Assembly: GCA_009792885.1 (NCBI GenBank)
Contig: WMCF01000032.1
Coordinates: 5,746,589 to 5,810,588, forward strand
Reading direction: 5' to 3'
Length of the DNA: 64,000 bases
Source: Eremophila alpestris peregrina
Taxonomy: Eukaryota; Chordata; Aves; Passeriformes; Alaudidae
Below, one piece after another: positions 60,991 to 64,000 of the stretch. The number at the start of each line of letters is the position of its first letter. Position 1 is the first letter of the stretch. The notes under the pieces are model-generated. The model did not search any database. It was not told the DNA's origin and saw only the letters and a program-made list of their open reading frames with translations. Made by a program: the position numbers and the translations under genes.

Positions 60991-61242
60991 GCTGGGTGCC
61001 CAGGCTGGGTGCCCGTCCCGGCCCGCTGCCCCTGGCCCGGTGTCCGCAGCCCCCCGTGGGCTGTGACAGCCCTGGGCAGGCTCCCGTGGCCATCCCCACT
61101 GATGCCGCCAGCCCCGCAGCGCGGCCAGCAGTGCCTTTCCAAAAGCGGCTGCCTGCCTGCTGGAAAACAGATGACTTAATGCACGAGAGCGGCGTTAGCA
61201 TCAAGTGCACAGGAGGATGCTCGCAGAATACTTGTGTGCAGC

Positions 61243-61267
61243 TTTTTTTTTTTTTTTTTTTTTTTTT
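61243..61267 (+). repeat. Poly-T run of 25
   Basis: An uninterrupted run of 25 T lies in TTYH3 intron 1. No retroposon body was recognised on either side. Run length is prone to sequencing error. Confidence 0.9.
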
Positions 61268-64000
61268 CTTTAATAATGCTGCTTAGCCTGTATCCTGTGC
61301 TTGGTTGGCTGGGCATGTAATTAAAATGATTGTGGAGTGAATCTGTGTGCTCCAACATCTGTGTTCTCTGCTGTCATCTTGGAACAGAGCTGCAGTGACT
61401 CTGCTGCCTCGTTTTGCCACGGTCTCTGGGTTTGAAAACACCATTTTGCTTTTCTGAACATACTTGCTGTGTCCTATATACACAGCCTGCTATCATGCAC
61501 ACAGGCATGAAGGCTAAAGCATCTAAGCAGTTCTTGTTTATCCTAGAAGTAGAAGGTATTAGAAATACTTTAGGAAGCAGTATGTTTTGGCTTTTTGTTC
61601 TAAACAGATGAACAGATCTGAGGACTGAAGCTAGAGCAAAATGTGAGAGATGTATTTAAAGAGCCATGGGTAAATACAAAGAAACATCTTTATACCAGTA
61701 AATCGAAGGGACTTCTGAGTAACTTTGTATTTTGAGGCTCCAATTTGTTAATTTGTTTTAGTTCCCTTGGCTTAGCAGAGTTCAAGATGGCCACATGCAG
61801 ATGTAACACTGCACAGCAGCTGAACTGTATTTCCATGACCTCAGAGGGTAGCTGCCTTTAAAACAAGGGATATGCGATCCTGGAGATCAGAAGTTAAGAG
61901 TTCATTGAAAGATCTTCTTGGGAGTGTGTTATCATGAAATAAAGCACTCTGTGACCTTTTGAATAGACAGCAGATGTACCAGTTTTCACTTAAATTGCTT
62001 AAAAGCATTCCTAGCAATAATCTGGGGTTGTGTTTGTTTGCCAGATAATTTTTCTACAGCAATCATATTCCCACTTAAAGCCTTCTGCTATTCTCCTCCT
62101 GTGTAGCTGCCTCCCCTCCCCTGATGACATTAAGGACTTCTTGCACAGCAGTCAGTGGCCTTTTAAGTCTTAACATCAGCTCGCCAGAAAACACCTTATC
62201 AAATCCAAACTCGAATGTCTGGATGACTGAGGTGTCTGCCATCAAGAGAAGGATGTGAGCAGCAGCAGCTTTGCTGGTTTTGGTGTTGCTGAGGGGTAGG
62301 AAGCAGGCTCCAGCACTGCAGCCTGTGCTGTGGTTATATAACGACGCTGCTGTGGCTCTGCAAGTTGACTCTGGAGTTCGTGGGCACACAGATTAATTCT
62401 AATGCAGTGAACCAGGGAAACTTAATCCAGGACTGGGAGCTGTAATGCTAAATGCTCTCTTGTGCTTTAAATGCTTCTGAAGGCCTTTTGGTTCGAATTT
62501 TAGGTTTTTTTAATGAATTTGCAGCTCTTGCTCTGTTTGCAGCCTGTGCTGGCATTGTCTTCCCTTATCTTTAGGAACCTTTCATATTTAACAGGTGAGA
62601 TCATGTACATCCTCAAAACTAGGAAGTCCATTTTTTAATTTAACATTGGCTTGTTTTTCTTTACTTTGTAAGTTTCACTGGTACAAATTGTGTATGTTTT
62701 TGTTTTCTATTCCAGTAGTGATTGTTACTCTGATTATTAAGTCTGAACTGCTAAACTACACACTGCATTTGATTTCCCCAGGGGCTGAGTAGAGTTCAGT
62801 GGGGGGATGCTAGATGAAGTTTGTGGGGACAGGTAAGGGCAGGGTGTCCCTAGCTGCATTAAGGAAGGATTCCCTTTGCTAAACAATTGACTCCAATTCA
62901 TCTGGACTGTTGTCATAAATAGCCATACAGCTGGGCTCAGTGTCCAGTCCCATTCTGACGTGTCTTGAGGAAGGAAGCAATGTACCCTTTCTGATTCTTC
63001 ACTGCTTCTCTAGAAAAGATTTCCCAACCCATGACCACGGGAAAGCAGCACTTTCCTTATAGAACTCTTCTCTTTAGTAACCTTTTTGTAAAATCCCACC
63101 TGTTTCTTGTCCTCCTGTTTCAGTGATGGGCTTTGAAATCGTGCATCAGCTGAGCATTCCACTCCAGCCAGGAGAGGAATGCAGTGGCTTTGGGTTGTCC
63201 TGTCACTTGTTGCAGTGCCACGTGCTGCTGCAGGTGAGGAGGCTGCTGCCTGAAGAGGCTTTGCACCTCTGCCTGGTGGGGATTAGTGTAATGCCAAGCT
63301 GCTGTTCCCCTGAAGCAGCAGCCCAGCGATTGTGCCCTGAAACCTCTCTGAAGGCAGGCAGATAAGCACAGGCTGCCAGTCTTTGAAGTCTAGGTCTTTG
63401 TTCGGTCCTCTGGGACCCTGGGTGATGGGGAATGTCTAGCAGGATGTAGATCCCATGGCTGCTTCTGCTGTTCTGTCCCAAGCAGTCCCTTGGCCAGAGC
63501 AGCAGGGCTGCCTGCTGTGTGCTGGGCTGTCTCAAGGCTGCTGCAGCCATTGTGTACCAACCTACCAGGGCTTCCTCCTTTTGTCTGAGAGCATGAGAAA
63601 TGCTCATGGCAGTGCTGCTGCCAAGGGCTGACATCAGTGCAGCTGCAGGTTTTGGCTCCATCCCTTCTTCACCTGAGTTGGGCTCTAAAACACCCTTGGT
63701 ATTACTTGACTCTTTATCTTCTCCCCCAGCATATCTTGTTGCATTAGGTAAGAACAGTGTGAGTGTGGAGGAGCAGAACAGATCCTTCCCCTCTGGACTA
63801 GGTTGTTTAAAAATGTATGTGTTATCCTGATGTCCTTCAGATGCTCTGCTTCTGCCACAACAAGCAGCACAACCAGTTGTTTTCTGGGGGAATTGAGGTG
63901 AATCTCCATGTAGAATGAGCCGTGTAGAATGAAGGTTGTGATCCTTCTTCTGCAGGGTGAGTCCTATCAGAGCTGCCTTGGTGTGCATCCTTGCAGGACT

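Larger units (their letters stand above)
60000..61080 (+). promoter_or_regulatory. TTYH3: TTYH3 CpG-island promoter
   Basis: Dense CpG sequence surrounds exon 1. Upstream of the start codon are GC boxes (GGGGCGGGGCGG at about 60238-60249) and a CCAAT box at 60260-60264 (GCGCCAATGGGAGC, NF-Y type), about 190 bases before the ATG. No TATA box was seen. Confidence 0.8.
60579..64000 (+). other. TTYH3: TTYH3 intron 1 (partial)
   Basis: It begins with the GTGGGT donor and CpG-rich sequence, then contains a GAG trinucleotide run, a CR1 fragment and a long poly-T run. A 261-codon minus-strand open frame at 63203-63988 has no recognisable domain. No TTYH3 exon 2 (hydrophobic first span) was seen. Confidence 0.75.

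Overview
The window looks like nuclear DNA of a bird, probably a passerine. Evidence: split vertebrate genes with GT-AG introns, several CR1 LINE 3' tails in both orientations, LTR pieces of endogenous retroviruses, GC-rich minisatellites and CpG-island promoters. Three protein genes are recognised by family knowledge, and their order (BRAT1 minus, IQCE plus, TTYH3 plus) is the same as on human 7p22.3. All exon coordinates were derived by hand from splice sites, reading phase and remembered family sequence; no alignment was run.

Layout. 1-20.1 kb holds no protein gene I can support: a 19-bp minisatellite at the left edge, a solo-LTR-like piece, an orphan CpG island at 6.3-8.1 kb with two tandem-repeat arrays, a long polypyrimidine tract, and otherwise ordinary unique DNA. 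LFNG would be the expected neighbour on this side, but none of its coding sequence is seen. 20.1-28.0 kb is BRAT1 on the minus strand: 13 coding exons joining in frame into 837 codons plus stop. 28.0-28.65 kb is a compact CpG-island promoter shared head-to-head with IQCE, with clear NRF1, RFX (X-box) and ETS motifs. 28.6-53.6 kb is IQCE on the plus strand: 22 coding exons, 678 residues, three IQ motifs and a roughly 3-kb 3' UTR. 53.6-60.0 kb is intergenic. 60.0-61.1 kb is the CpG-island promoter and first coding exon of TTYH3; the rest of the window is its first intron and the gene continues past the right edge.

How the genes relate. BRAT1 is a HEAT-like scaffold linked to ATM signalling and to the INTS9/INTS11 module of Integrator; its C-terminal Asp-Cys-Tyr is preserved. 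IQCE is a coiled-coil/IQ protein at the base of the primary cilium that works with EFCAB7 and EVC/EVC2 in Hedgehog signalling, and a near-perfect RFX X-box at its start fits ciliary regulation. TTYH3 is a five-pass membrane protein of the Tweety family. BRAT1 and IQCE share a promoter region rather than a pathway. I found no evidence of a wholly new system. The most unusual items are the orphan CpG island, the uORF whose start codon lies inside the X-box, the LTR abutting an IQCE splice acceptor, and the 24-nt IQCE exon between IQ motifs.
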